A stretch of DNA of 64,000 bases from an uncultured Hungatella sp. (GTDB taxonomy: Bacteria > Bacillota > Clostridia > Lachnospirales > Lachnospiraceae). Below the pieces are notes generated by a model that was not told the origin of the DNA, did no database searches, and saw nothing but the letters and a program-made list of their open reading frames with translations. The stretch is from positions 1 to 64,000 of the forward strand of contig CATLBR010000015.1 in assembly GCA_949879795.1 (NCBI GenBank), in the 5' to 3' direction. Of the stretch, positions 51,504 through 60,752 are shown piece after piece; position 1 is the first letter of the stretch, and every line of letters starts with the position of its first letter. Both the position numbers and the translations under genes were made by a program.

Positions 51504-53186
51504 CTAGACAAACAGGTCTTCTCTCAAACCTTCCACAGCTTTTTTCACCGTGCCGTCCCGGAAGGGATTGCCAAGGCCCGCCAGCTCAAGCAGCTCAAAA
51601 TACCCTTTGCTGCCGCCGGCCCGGCAGAGCCGGTAATAGTCTTCCCACGCCTGCTTCCTGTCCTTCTTCATCCGCCCGTAGAACTCGAAGGCCCCCATCT
51701 GAGCCAGGGCATAGTCGATGTAGTAGAAGGGGAAGAGGAAAATATGCTGCTTCTGCATCCAGAAACCGCCCTCCTCCAGGAACTCATGTCCGTCATAGTC
51801 TCTCCAGGGCAGATACACCTGCTCCAGTTCCTTCCAGACTTTGCGCCTCTCCCGGGCGGTCATGGACGGATTTTCAAATACCTTGTGCTGGAATTCATCT
51901 ACGCACACCATGTAGGGCACCGCCTCCAGCGCCTCCATCACATGGGAGTACAGATATCTGTGGGCCTTGTCGCCGAAGAACAGTTCCATCCACGGGTGGG
52001 TGAAGTACTCCATGGTCATGGAGTGGATCTCCGCCACCTCATAGCTTGAAAATACCATGTCCATCAGCTTTACGTTCCTTGAGGCGGTGTAGGCCTCGAA
52101 AGCGTGGCCCGCCTCGTGGGTCAGCACGTTCACGTCGGCGTTGGTGCCGTTAAAGTTGGCAAAGATAAAGGGGGATTTATAAGCCGGGAGGAAGGTGCAG
52201 TATCCGCCGCCTCTCTTCCCCTGTCTGGTATCCAGGTCGAACATATCGTGCTCTGCCATGAAATCAAAGAATTCTCCTGTCTCCGGGGACAGCTCCCTGT
52301 ACATCTTCTGAGCCTTCTCCACCAGCTCCTTCCTGTCTCCCCGGGGCACGGCGTTGCCCTCCGGGAAGATCAGCGCCTCGTCATAGTACCGCAGCTTCTC
52401 CACGCCCAGACGCTCTGCCTGCTGATCTCTCAGCTTCTGGCATAGAGGGACGACGATCTCCCTCACCTGGCGGCGGAAGCCGGCCACATCCTCGGCGCCG
52501 TAGTCGTACCGGCCTCTGCACAGATAGATGAAATCAATATAAGAATCAAAGCCCAGCTTCTTGGCCATGCCTGCCCTGAGAGCCACCATCTTGTCATAGA
52601 TCCTGTCCAGCTCCGGGGCAATCTTCTCATACAGATCCCCCCATGCCGTCATAGCCTCTTTCCTCTCCTGCCGGTCCGTGCTCTGCATATGCTTTAAAAG
52701 GCCGTAAAAATTGCATGTCTCCCCCCGGAACTCCACGGAGGCCGCCGCCGACACCTTGGAATACTCCTGGGTCAGATTGCTCTCCTCCACCAGATCCTCC
52801 ACCACAGCAGGATCGGACAGCTTCTGGTTTACCTCCATCCGCTTGATAAAATAAGAGCCGAACTCCTCCTCCCACTGATCCCTGAAGGGGGAATCCAGAA
52901 TCACCTTCTCCGCCTTCTGGCACAGAATTCCCAGCTGCGGCCCTTCCTGGTTCAGATATCTCATCTCCCCGTCATAGAACTCGTCGTTGGTGTCTATGGT
53001 GTTGCGGATGCTGGCGATGGTCTCCATAGTCCCCTGCCTGTACTCCTTCTCCTTCTGTTCCAGGAACAGCTTCCTCATCTCCTCGTAGGAAGCCGCCTTC
53101 TTCAGCGCCTGGATATAGTCTTCCATCTCCCTTTTGGCCGTCTCCATATCCGGTCTCTCATACACAAGCTGTGAAAATTTTTCCAT
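51504..53186 (-). CDS. M3-family oligoendopeptidase
   Basis: A 560-residue zinc metallopeptidase of the PepF/thimet oligopeptidase group. The zinc site is THEAGHAFEAY (HExxH) with the third ligand Glu in the EIHSMTMEYF segment. There is no signal peptide, so it degrades peptides in the cytoplasm. The ATG at 53186 follows AAAGGAG; the open frame runs a further 53 codons upstream without a good start. It lies between purB and the LysR gene on the same strand. Confidence 0.93.
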   Translation of the reverse strand: MEKFSQLVYERPDMETAKREMEDYIQALKKAASYEEMRKLFLEQKEKEYRQGTMETIASIRNTIDTNDEFYDGEMRYLNQEGPQLGILCQKAEKVILDSPFRDQWEEEFGSYFIKRMEVNQKLSDPAVVEDLVEESNLTQEYSKVSAAASVEFRGETCNFYGLLKHMQSTDRQERKEAMTAWGDLYEKIAPELDRIYDKMVALRAGMAKKLGFDSYIDFIYLCRGRYDYGAEDVAGFRRQVREIVVPLCQKLRDQQAERLGVEKLRYYDEALIFPEGNAVPRGDRKELVEKAQKMYRELSPETGEFFDFMAEHDMFDLDTRQGKRGGGYCTFLPAYKSPFIFANFNGTNADVNVLTHEAGHAFEAYTASRNVKLMDMVFSSYEVAEIHSMTMEYFTHPWMELFFGDKAHRYLYSHVMEALEAVPYMVCVDEFQHKVFENPSMTARERRKVWKELEQVYLPWRDYDGHEFLEEGGFWMQKQHIFLFPFYYIDYALAQMGAFEFYGRMKKDRKQAWEDYYRLCRAGGSKGYFELLELAGLGNPFRDGTVKKAVEGLREDLFV

Positions 53187-53358
53187 GATTATTTTCCCAT
53201 CTCCTTTCTGGCTGTATTCTAACACATTTATAACTATATTTCCATACCGCTTCACACAAAAAAAGCCGACACCATTTCCTGTACAAAACCGTGACAGAAC
53301 TGATATCAGCTTTTCCTGCTGCTTTTCATTTTCGCAATTAACCACAGGCCTTAACAGG

Positions 53359-54789
53359 CTACACCGTGATCTCCGCCTTCAGCCCCAGAAGCTCCTGATT
53401 CTCCCTGAGGACAGGCTCGATGACCTGGTCCAGGAACTCCTCTACCTGTCTGGGAGCGCGGCCCACATACCGCATAGGCTCCATGGTCTTCTCAAGCTCC
53501 TCCATGGACAGCCCAAAAGCGGGATCCGCGGCGATGAGCTCCAGAAGATTGTTGTCCAGGCCTTTTTCCTTCACGTTCTTTCCGGCCTCCATGGACAGCT
53601 GGCGGATCCGCTCGTGGAGCTCCTGTCTGTCCCCGCCTGCCTTCACCGCGTCCATCATGATGTTCTCCGTGGCCATAAAGGGAAGCTCCGCCATAAAATG
53701 TTTCTCGATAACCTTGGGGTACACTACCAGCCCGTCCACCACATTCAGGTACAGGTCAAGGATTCCGTCTATGGCCAGAAATCCTTCCGGCACGCTCAGT
53801 CTCTTGTTGGCCGAGTCGTCCAGGGTTCTCTCAAACCACTGGGTGCTGGACACCAGCATGGGATTCATCACGTCGGCCATGACATAGTTAGACAGAGAGG
53901 CGATCCGCTCGCTTCTCATAGGGTTTCTCTTGTAAGCCATGGCGGAAGAACCGATCTGATTCTTTTCAAATGGCTCCTCGATCTCCTTCAGGTGCTGTAA
54001 AAGGCGCACGTCGTTGGAGAACTTGTGGGCGCTCTGGGCGATGCCTGCCAGGACATTCAGCACCCTTGTGTCGATCTTTCTGGAATAGGTCTGCCCCGAC
54101 ACAGGATAGCAGGACTCGAACCCCATCTTGGCCGCGATCATCTCGTCGGCCCTGCGGCATTTGTCGTGGTCCCCGTCGAACAGCTCAAGAAAGCTGGCCT
54201 GTGTGCCCGTAGTTCCCTTGGATCCCAGCAGTTTCATGGAGGACAGCACATAGTCCAGATCCTCCAGATCCAGGTAAAGATCATGAAGCCACAGGGTGGC
54301 CCTCTTTCCCACCGTGGTGGGCTGGGCAGGCTGGAAATGAGTAAATGCCAGTGTGGGCTGATCCTTGTACTTCCGGGCGAACCCGGCCAGCTCGGCCATG
54401 ACGTTGAGCAGCTTCTTCCTCACCAGCCTCAGGGCGTCGGCCATGATGATGATGTCCGTATTGTCCCCCACATAGCAGGAAGTGGCACCCAGGTGAATGA
54501 TGCCTTTAGCCTTGGGACACTGCTGCCCGTAGGCGTACACATGGGACATAACGTCATGGCGCACCAGCTTCTCCCTCTCCCGGGCAACCTCATAGTTGAT
54601 ATCCGTCTCGTGGGCTTTCAGCTCGTCGATCTGCTCCTGGGTGATGGCCAGCCCCAGTTCCTTCTCCGTCTCCGCCAGGGCGATCCACAGTTTTCTCCAG
54701 GTACAGAACTTCTTGTCAGAGGAAAAAATGTACTGCATCTCCTTGCTCGCGTAGCGCTGAGAAAGGGGGCTTTGATATCTGTCGTTCAT
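53359..54789 (-). CDS. purB: Adenylosuccinate lyase
   Basis: A 476-residue fumarase/aspartase-superfamily lyase acting at two steps of purine synthesis (SAICAR and adenylosuccinate cleavage). The signature GSSAMAYKRNPMRSER holds the flexible catalytic loop. IHLGATSCYVGDN and TLAFTHFQPAQPTTVGKR are the other conserved regions. It starts 14 bp after purC and is co-transcribed with it. The length fits the longer, eukaryote-like PurB class found in clostridia. Confidence 0.97.
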   Translation of the reverse strand: MNDRYQSPLSQRYASKEMQYIFSSDKKFCTWRKLWIALAETEKELGLAITQEQIDELKAHETDINYEVAREREKLVRHDVMSHVYAYGQQCPKAKGIIHLGATSCYVGDNTDIIIMADALRLVRKKLLNVMAELAGFARKYKDQPTLAFTHFQPAQPTTVGKRATLWLHDLYLDLEDLDYVLSSMKLLGSKGTTGTQASFLELFDGDHDKCRRADEMIAAKMGFESCYPVSGQTYSRKIDTRVLNVLAGIAQSAHKFSNDVRLLQHLKEIEEPFEKNQIGSSAMAYKRNPMRSERIASLSNYVMADVMNPMLVSSTQWFERTLDDSANKRLSVPEGFLAIDGILDLYLNVVDGLVVYPKVIEKHFMAELPFMATENIMMDAVKAGGDRQELHERIRQLSMEAGKNVKEKGLDNNLLELIAADPAFGLSMEELEKTMEPMRYVGRAPRQVEEFLDQVIEPVLRENQELLGLKAEITV

Positions 54790-54803
54790 ATGGTCTCCTT
54801 ATC

Positions 54804-55511
54804 TTACTGGATTCCCAGACGCCTGAACACTTCCTGGTAAGCGTCCTCCACATTGCCCAGATCCCTGCGGAATCTGTCTTTGTCCAGCTTCTCGTGAGTC
54901 TCCTTGTCCCACAGCCTGCAGGTATCGGGGGACACCTCGTCTGCCAAGATGATCTCCCCGTGATACCGGCCGAACTCGATCTTGAAGTCGATGAGCTCGA
55001 TGCCAAGACCTGCAAAATATTTCTTCATCACCTCGTTGACCTTGAAGGCGTATCTGCTGATGGCGTCGATCTCCTCCTGGGTAGCCAGTCCCAGGGCCAG
55101 GGCATAGTAACTGTTGATAAACGGGTCGTGAAGGTCGTCGTTCTTGTAACTGAACTCCAATGTGGGGCACTTTAACTGAATGCCTTCCTCCATGCCCATC
55201 TTTTTGGCAAAACTTCCCGCGCTGAAATTGCGGATGATCACCTCCAGGGGGACGATCTCTACCTTCTTCACCACGGTCTCCCTGTCGTTCAGCTCCTCGA
55301 TCAGGTGGGTGGGAACACCCTCCGCTGCCAGCAGTTTAAAGATGTGGTTGGTCATCCTGTTGTTGATGGCCCCCTTGCCCACGATCGTTCCCTTCTTCTG
55401 GCCGTCAAAAGCAGTCGCATCGTCTTTGTAAGATACGATCAGAGCGTCCGGATCTTCTGTCGTGAAAACTTTCTTTGCCTTGCCCTCATACAATAATTCT
55501 TTTTTCTCCAT
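54804..55511 (-). CDS. purC: SAICAR synthetase (PurC)
   Basis: A 235-residue ATP-dependent ligase of purine synthesis, joining CAIR and aspartate. The N-terminus [17 protein letters not shown] binds ATP, and IPLEV-like VPLEVIIRN and [19 protein letters not shown]-like segments ([17 protein letters not shown]) are typical. It is the first gene of the purC-purB unit, with a clear promoter upstream. Confidence 0.97.
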   Translation of the reverse strand: MEKKELLYEGKAKKVFTTEDPDALIVSYKDDATAFDGQKKGTIVGKGAINNRMTNHIFKLLAAEGVPTHLIEELNDRETVVKKVEIVPLEVIIRNFSAGSFAKKMGMEEGIQLKCPTLEFSYKNDDLHDPFINSYYALALGLATQEEIDAISRYAFKVNEVMKKYFAGLGIELIDFKIEFGRYHGEIILADEVSPDTCRLWDKETHEKLDKDRFRRDLGNVEDAYQEVFRRLGIQ

Positions 55512-55559
55512 GAGTAATCCACCTGTCCTTTTTTAATTGGTCTGCAAGAATAGACTTAA

Positions 55560-55588
55560 ATTATAATATACCCTGATGGGAAATACAA
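55560..55588 (-). promoter_or_regulatory. Promoter of purC-purB
   Basis: Minus strand TTGTAT (55583-55588), 17-bp spacer, TATAAT (55560-55565), about 49 bp ahead of purC. No purine riboswitch aptamer was recognised in the leader. Confidence 0.7.
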
Positions 55589-55619
55589 TATCTTAACGGC
55601 AAAATTTAAACCTAAAATT

Positions 55620-55727
55620 TTAAAAAGTGCGGGTCTCGACACGCACCCGCACCGAAGCATGGCTGCCACGCCAACCATCTTCCTTATGCCCGCAGCGCGC
55701 ATCCTCGCGGAGAGTCTCTCGCATCAT
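55620..55727 (-). other. Structured intergenic element with a 35-codon frame
   Basis: Between the livF-like gene and the terminator, a frame (MMRETLREDARCGHKEDGW...) begins after AGGAAAG and ends inside the terminator stem. Flanking CCTATG and CATAAGG can pair. It may be a small protein, a structured RNA or a dispersed repeat; it is not possible to tell from one copy. Confidence 0.3.
55622..55652 (-). terminator. Terminator of the PEP-mutase/Liv operon
   Basis: Minus strand GTGCGGGT and ACCCGCAC form an 8-bp stem with a 10-nt loop, followed by TTTTTAAAA. Confidence 0.8.
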
Positions 55728-55831
55728 AGGACGCACTTTCTTTCCTATAATATAAGAAAGCGCATATCACGACTGTTGAAATCGCAATATACGCTTCCTT
55801 TTCTCCGGTCTTTCGGTTCTCGCTCAACCCC

Positions 55832-56545
55832 CTACAGTCCCAGATACTTCTTCCTGGTTTCCGCTGTCAGCTGGCTGGTGGCCTGGTGGTGCACGGTCTT
55901 TCCCCGCTCCAGAATATAGCAGTCACTGCTGACCTTCATGGCAAATTTGACATTCTGCTCGGCAATCAGGATTGTCACTCCTTCCTCCAGCAGGTTCTGC
56001 ACCATCACAGCCAGCTGGTCCACGATGATGGGCGCCAGTCCCTCCGTGATCTCGTCTAACAGCATCATCTTCGGATTCTGCATCAGCCCCCTGGCCACGG
56101 CCAGCATCTGCTTCTCCCCGCCTGAAAGTTTATCACCCTTGGAATCTCTTCGCTCTTTCAGCCGCGGAAAAAATTCATACACGGATTCCAGATTCCACTT
56201 ACTGCTCCCGTCTACCCCCACCCTGGCAGCCACACGCAGATTTTCTTCCGTGGTTAAAGTCGGGAAGATATGGCGCCCCTGGGGCACGTAGGCAATCCCC
56301 AGCCGGACAATGGCATGGCTGGCCATTCCCGTCAGCTCTTTGCCTTCAAACCGGATGCTGCCCTCTGTCTTGCAGTGCTCCTTGGGATTGAGCATCCCCA
56401 TAATGGTTTTCATGGTGGTGGATTTCCCCACGCCGTTCCGTCCCAGGAGGCATACAGAAGTTCCCTGCTCCACAGCGAGATCTACGCCGTTCAGGATATG
56501 GCTTTTGTCATAATATCCATGAACGTCTTTTAACTCAAGAATCAT
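55832..56545 (-). CDS. livF: Branched-chain-type ABC importer ATPase (LivF-like)
   Basis: A 237-residue ABC ATPase. Walker A GRNGVGKSTTM, signature LSGGEKQMLAVAR and Walker B LLDEITEGLAP are present, and the sequence GYVPQGR-like AYVPQGRHIFP is typical of LivF. It is the last gene of the operon and overlaps livG by four bases (ATGA). With LivG it powers uptake through LivHM. The solute may be a branched-chain amino acid, an amide or another small carboxylate. Confidence 0.92.
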   Translation of the reverse strand: MILELKDVHGYYDKSHILNGVDLAVEQGTSVCLLGRNGVGKSTTMKTIMGMLNPKEHCKTEGSIRFEGKELTGMASHAIVRLGIAYVPQGRHIFPTLTTEENLRVAARVGVDGSSKWNLESVYEFFPRLKERRDSKGDKLSGGEKQMLAVARGLMQNPKMMLLDEITEGLAPIIVDQLAVMVQNLLEEGVTILIAEQNVKFAMKVSSDCYILERGKTVHHQATSQLTAETRKKYLGL

Positions 56546-57294
56546 ACGTCGCCACCTCCCAAATACGCCTCCTGCACGTAAGCATTATTCTTAATTTCCT
56601 CCGGCGTGCCGCTGGCAATCAGCTCCCCGTCCCTGAGCACGGAGATCACGTCCGCGTAATTGAACACGATCTCCATATCATGCTCAATGAAGATGATGGT
56701 CATGTTCCGTTTTGCCGCCAGATCCCGTATAAGCTGCATCAGCTTGTACGCTTCCTCCCTGGCAACGCCGGCCGCCGGCTCATCCAAAATCAGCAGCTTT
56801 GGATCCATCGCCAAAGCGATAGCGATATCAAGACGTCTCTGATCTCCATAGGAAAGATATGCCGCCACCTCATTGATCTTATCTTCCAGCCCCACAAAAG
56901 ACAGGTACTGAACCACCTCTTCCTTCAGATAAGTGTCCTTCACCGGAAAGAGGCTGAAGGTCTTTTTATTCATCTCGATCCTGGCAATCTGCACATTCTC
57001 GTACACAGTGAGATTGCCGAACAGTTTGGAGATCTGGAAGCATTTTGTCATCCCTTTATGAACAATTTTGTTCGGTTCCATCCCGGTGATATCCGTTCCC
57101 CGGAAGATCACTTTCCCGCTGGAGGGCCTGGTACGGTTGGTGATCAGATCCATCAGCGTGCTCTTCCCAGCCCCGTTGGGTCCGATAATCGCCCGCACCT
57201 CCCCTTCATTTACCTCAAAGGAAACGTCTCGGGTGGCATGGAGGGCGCCAAAAAAACGGTTCAGTTTTTCTACCTTTAAGATTGGCTCACTCAT
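56542..57294 (-). CDS. livG: Branched-chain-type ABC importer ATPase (LivG-like)
   Basis: A 250-residue ABC ATPase with Walker A GPNGAGKSTLM, a LivG-type segment VHKGMTKCFQISKLFGNLTVYENV, and Walker B LLILDEPAAGV. The signature is altered: where LSGGxxR is usual it has LSYGDQRRLDIAIAL, a form common in LivG. It overlaps livM by 8 bp. Confidence 0.92.
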   Translation of the reverse strand: MSEPILKVEKLNRFFGALHATRDVSFEVNEGEVRAIIGPNGAGKSTLMDLITNRTRPSSGKVIFRGTDITGMEPNKIVHKGMTKCFQISKLFGNLTVYENVQIARIEMNKKTFSLFPVKDTYLKEEVVQYLSFVGLEDKINEVAAYLSYGDQRRLDIAIALAMDPKLLILDEPAAGVAREEAYKLMQLIRDLAAKRNMTIIFIEHDMEIVFNYADVISVLRDGELIASGTPEEIKNNAYVQEAYLGGGDV

Positions 57295-58279
57295 TTCTTT
57301 GACCCCCCTTCTCCGATTTTTCTGAACTTTTCACTACCGCCTCTCCCAGATCCTTGGAGGCCTTGTCTCTGAGAAGGCCGCCCTGGAGAAACAGCACACA
57401 GAGCACGATGATCAACCCCAATACAAACTGGTAATAGTTAGTCAGAATTGACAGCTGCGTGGATATAAATGTAACGATCACCGCCCCCAAAATCGGGCCG
57501 AAAAAGCTGTACATACCTCCGATCAGGCACATAATCAGCCCTTCTGTGGATGTGTTTGTAGAAAACATCACCGGGAAGGCGCCCATGTTCCGCATAGCGT
57601 ACAAGATACCTGCAATGGTGACAAAAAAACTGGAAACCATACAGGCGCACAGCCTCACCCTCATGGTATTCATCCCTACAAACGTAAGCCTCTCAATATT
57701 GTCCCTGCTGCCCTTTAACACGGTGGCAAAAGGGCTGTGGAAAAACAGGTATATCAAGATAATACAGATTACGCTGACAAAAAAACTCAGGTAAAAGTTC
57801 CCGCTGGCGCTGCTGGCAAAAGGCAGCCGCACATTGCCGGTCAGTCCTGTATCGGAACCTACATACTGGATCTTAAACACCATAGTATAAAGCAGGGTAT
57901 TGATTCCCATGCTGACAAACGCAAAGGTTAAATCATCGTTGGCTCTCAGACAAAGCACATTGATAAATAAGGAAATCGCCATGGAAATCACGATGGCGCC
58001 GATGAGGGCAATGGTTTTATCCAGACCGCCGCGGACGCACAAGAGCACATATACATACGAACCCATGCCAAAGTAAGTAGCCATACCCAAAGGCCTTAAA
58101 CCGCCAAAGCCCAGAATAATATTTAACGACGAGGCAAACAGCATCATAATCACTGTTCGGCTCATAAAATCCAGCACGGAATCTGTCGCGAACTGCGCGT
58201 AAAGCAACACGCCGATAACCAGTACGCCGCCGATGATCCCATCCTGCTTCATCTTAGAGAGCGTTTTAAATGCTTTCAT
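57287..58279 (-). CDS. livM: Branched-chain-type ABC importer permease (LivM-like)
   Basis: A 330-residue permease with about 9-10 membrane helices. The stretch LNIILGFGGLRPLGMATYFGMGSYVY is the LivM hallmark, and the EAA-like loop follows GSRDNIERLTFVGMNTMRVRL. It lies one base from livH. The basic C-terminal tail is cytoplasmic. Confidence 0.9.
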   Translation of the reverse strand: MKAFKTLSKMKQDGIIGGVLVIGVLLYAQFATDSVLDFMSRTVIMMLFASSLNIILGFGGLRPLGMATYFGMGSYVYVLLCVRGGLDKTIALIGAIVISMAISLFINVLCLRANDDLTFAFVSMGINTLLYTMVFKIQYVGSDTGLTGNVRLPFASSASGNFYLSFFVSVICIILIYLFFHSPFATVLKGSRDNIERLTFVGMNTMRVRLCACMVSSFFVTIAGILYAMRNMGAFPVMFSTNTSTEGLIMCLIGGMYSFFGPILGAVIVTFISTQLSILTNYYQFVLGLIIVLCVLFLQGGLLRDKASKDLGEAVVKSSEKSEKGGQRNE

Positions 58280-58280
58280 C

Positions 58281-59147
58281 TCAACGTCCCTCCTTCTTTG
58301 TAAAAATCCCCCTGGGATTAATAAACATACAGATTACCATTAACGCGGCAGGCAGAATATTATAATACTGCGGCAGATAAACTGCGCCAAACGCATTCAC
58401 CAGTCCTACCAGAAGTGCGGCCGGAAGGCAGCCGTCCATGTTGCGCAGGCCGCCGATACAAAGGATCGGCATAACATTTCCAAATACAGAAAGCCCTTCT
58501 TTCGGACTCATACCGGTCATGGGGGCATTTAACACTCCTCCCAGGCCGGCGATGCCGATGCCGATCATAAACAGGATGCTGAACAGACCATTTACATTTA
58601 CTCCCAGGTTGGCAACCATAGGGCGGTCGCTGATAATAGCCCTGGTCAGCATTCCCAGCTTGGTCTTATTGATCATATACCAGAAAGCAGCGGCAATTAA
58701 TCCGGAAATCACTATTTCGAAAATATAGTATACCGGAAAATTAATGCCAAAAATCTTAACTCCTCCGTTCAAAAAAGAAGGCAGTGAAAGCAGGCGAATA
58801 CTGTATCCCCAGAACATAACAATTATGTCACAGAGCATATATGCCACGCCGTAAGTCAAGAGCATAATATAAAGCATATCTTTGCCAAATAGCGGGCGGG
58901 TCGCCTTCTCGATAAAATAGCCGAGCAGGGCGACAAGAACCGGAACCAGAATCAACGACGGGAAAAAGCCGATTTTTGCCGCTATCGTATAGGTAAGATA
59001 CGTTCCCAATACATAAAACGCTCCCTGCCCGAAGTTAACCATATTCATTCCGCTGATAATCAGGGATACTCCGGCAATCATCAGGTAAGAAACCATGCCG
59101 TTGCTGACTCCTGATATTAATGTTTGAAAAAAGAACGATACAGTCAT
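58281..59147 (-). CDS. livH: Branched-chain-type ABC importer permease (LivH-like)
   Basis: A 288-residue permease with about 8 membrane helices. The N-terminal LISGVSNGMVSYLMIAGVSL and MVNFGQGAFYVLGTYLTY are typical of LivH. The ATG at 59147 follows GAGGAC with good spacing; the frame extends 10 codons upstream. A strong hairpin lies between livJ and this gene. Confidence 0.9.
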   Translation of the reverse strand: MTVSFFFQTLISGVSNGMVSYLMIAGVSLIISGMNMVNFGQGAFYVLGTYLTYTIAAKIGFFPSLILVPVLVALLGYFIEKATRPLFGKDMLYIMLLTYGVAYMLCDIIVMFWGYSIRLLSLPSFLNGGVKIFGINFPVYYIFEIVISGLIAAAFWYMINKTKLGMLTRAIISDRPMVANLGVNVNGLFSILFMIGIGIAGLGGVLNAPMTGMSPKEGLSVFGNVMPILCIGGLRNMDGCLPAALLVGLVNAFGAVYLPQYYNILPAALMVICMFINPRGIFTKKEGR

Positions 59148-59195
59148 ATATTTGTCCTCAATTTTCCATTCCCGCAAATCGCAGGTTTATTTGCC

Positions 59196-59238
59196 GTAAC
59201 TGCCTGTCAATCCTTTTCAGGGACTGCCAGGCAGTTAC
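59196..59238. repeat. Perfect 11-bp hairpin between livJ and livH
   Basis: GTAACTGCCTG (59196-59206) and CAGGCAGTTAC (59228-59238) are complementary. No T-run follows on the minus strand. It may protect the upstream livJ mRNA and keep binding protein levels above permease levels. Confidence 0.7.
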
Positions 59239-59256
59239 TTTCAACACAAAGCATCA

Positions 59257-60633
59257 CTACTGCGCGCTTAAATCCTTAAATACGTATCCCTTCTCCTCCG
59301 CGTATTTCTGCACTTCTTCTTTAGAGGGAAGCATCTCGTCGCCTTCATATACGGCATATGTTTCACCTATGGGGATAGACCATTTTCCGGTAGTATCCTC
59401 AACCGCAGTCACATAATAATACGCATGAGCCATCAAATGGTCAAAGTCGCGGAAATACAAGTCATCACCGTACATGGTGCTGAAATGAACTTCACTTAAA
59501 GCCTTGGTCATAGCCTCCGGAGACAAATCTCCCGCAGTAGTTCTGGCCGCCTCAACAATAGCCTTAATACCTACATACCAGGTGTATCCCATATCAGAAG
59601 GATAGATTTCCTGGTCGTAATATTTCTTTCCGATATCGGAATAAGCCTGCACAAACTCGGCATTGCCCTCAATCTCATCCATCCAGAACGGCCATAAGTC
59701 AACTCCGTGAACCTTGCCGTAAGGATAGTTGCCTGCTTCTGCCAGAGCGGTGGTATTTGTAGAGTCGCAGGTGTACCAGCCCAGGTAGTCACACATGTCC
59801 CACAGCCCGAACTGTCCGCCCTGATTCACCAGAGACACGAAATTCGGTCCTGCTACCGCGCCGATGATCACATCAGGGTCCTTTCCTACCACTGATGAAA
59901 TAATGGCAGAAAACTCCGTAGAGTTGCTGGACACCTGGTTGGAGCCAAGGTTCTGGAAACTGTCCCCAAGCTCGCGGTAGAAAAAGTCACGGCTGTCTCC
60001 GGAAGCGCCGCCGTCATTTCCGATAAAGAACGCGCTGGCAAAGCCTTTGTCCTGAGCGTATTTTGCATTCATTTTGGCGATAGGCCATGCCACAAAACCG
60101 CAGGAGAACATATATTTTGAAGCATTCTCAATGGTAACGCGGGTATTCATCGTACAGGGAGTAACCATGGGGAATTTGTTTTCCTCCGCCCAGGTTGCCC
60201 CGGTAGGAGCCTCGCCGTCAGACTTTGGACCAAGAATAGCGATGCACCCTTCATTTACCAGCTCTGTAGCCTTCTGTGCCACGTTTGCCGAATCGCTCGC
60301 CGTATCCCGGTATACTAATTCAAAGGGAACTCCGTTGAGACCGCCCTCTTCATTGGCTTCTTCTAATGCCAGAATCGCTCCTGCTTCCGCCCAGGTAACG
60401 GTTGCCGCCGCAACGGAAGAACGGTCTGTCAGGACGCCGATTTTAATAGTGCTTCCCGCCGCGGTTTCGCTGTTTCCCCCCTGCGGAGCGCCATCGGCTT
60501 TTTCTTTTGCGGTCTCCGCTGCCGACGCTCCCTGGGCGGCAGTCGTGCTTGGTGAATCGTTAACCGTCCCTGCACAGGCCGTCAGGGACAACGCCATAAT
60601 CGCCGCCATACTCATAGATACTGCTTTTTTCAT
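59257..60633 (-). CDS. livJ: Liv-type substrate-binding lipoprotein
   Basis: A 458-residue type I periplasmic-binding protein with a lipoprotein signal (lipobox LTAC, Cys about residue 20). The mature part starts with a Thr/Ala/Gly-rich linker, then IKIGVLTDRSSVAAATVTWA and a LivJ-like fold. It is attached to the outer face and delivers solute to LivHM. The ATG at 60633 follows AGGAGGAG. Its place right after two PEP-mutase-family enzymes suggests the solute is their substrate or a precursor. Confidence 0.92.
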   Translation of the reverse strand: MKKAVSMSMAAIMALSLTACAGTVNDSPSTTAAQGASAAETAKEKADGAPQGGNSETAAGSTIKIGVLTDRSSVAAATVTWAEAGAILALEEANEEGGLNGVPFELVYRDTASDSANVAQKATELVNEGCIAILGPKSDGEAPTGATWAEENKFPMVTPCTMNTRVTIENASKYMFSCGFVAWPIAKMNAKYAQDKGFASAFFIGNDGGASGDSRDFFYRELGDSFQNLGSNQVSSNSTEFSAIISSVVGKDPDVIIGAVAGPNFVSLVNQGGQFGLWDMCDYLGWYTCDSTNTTALAEAGNYPYGKVHGVDLWPFWMDEIEGNAEFVQAYSDIGKKYYDQEIYPSDMGYTWYVGIKAIVEAARTTAGDLSPEAMTKALSEVHFSTMYGDDLYFRDFDHLMAHAYYYVTAVEDTTGKWSIPIGETYAVYEGDEMLPSKEEVQKYAEEKGYVFKDLSAQ

Positions 60634-60752
60634 GTTCTTCTCCTCCTGTCTTATCTTTTCTATTTTTCCCGCATCTGCTTCACGACACGACATGTCCCGC
60701 TTTGTCAAGCAGGCACGGGTATTGGAACTGTAGTTTTCCAGCCCGGCTTGCT

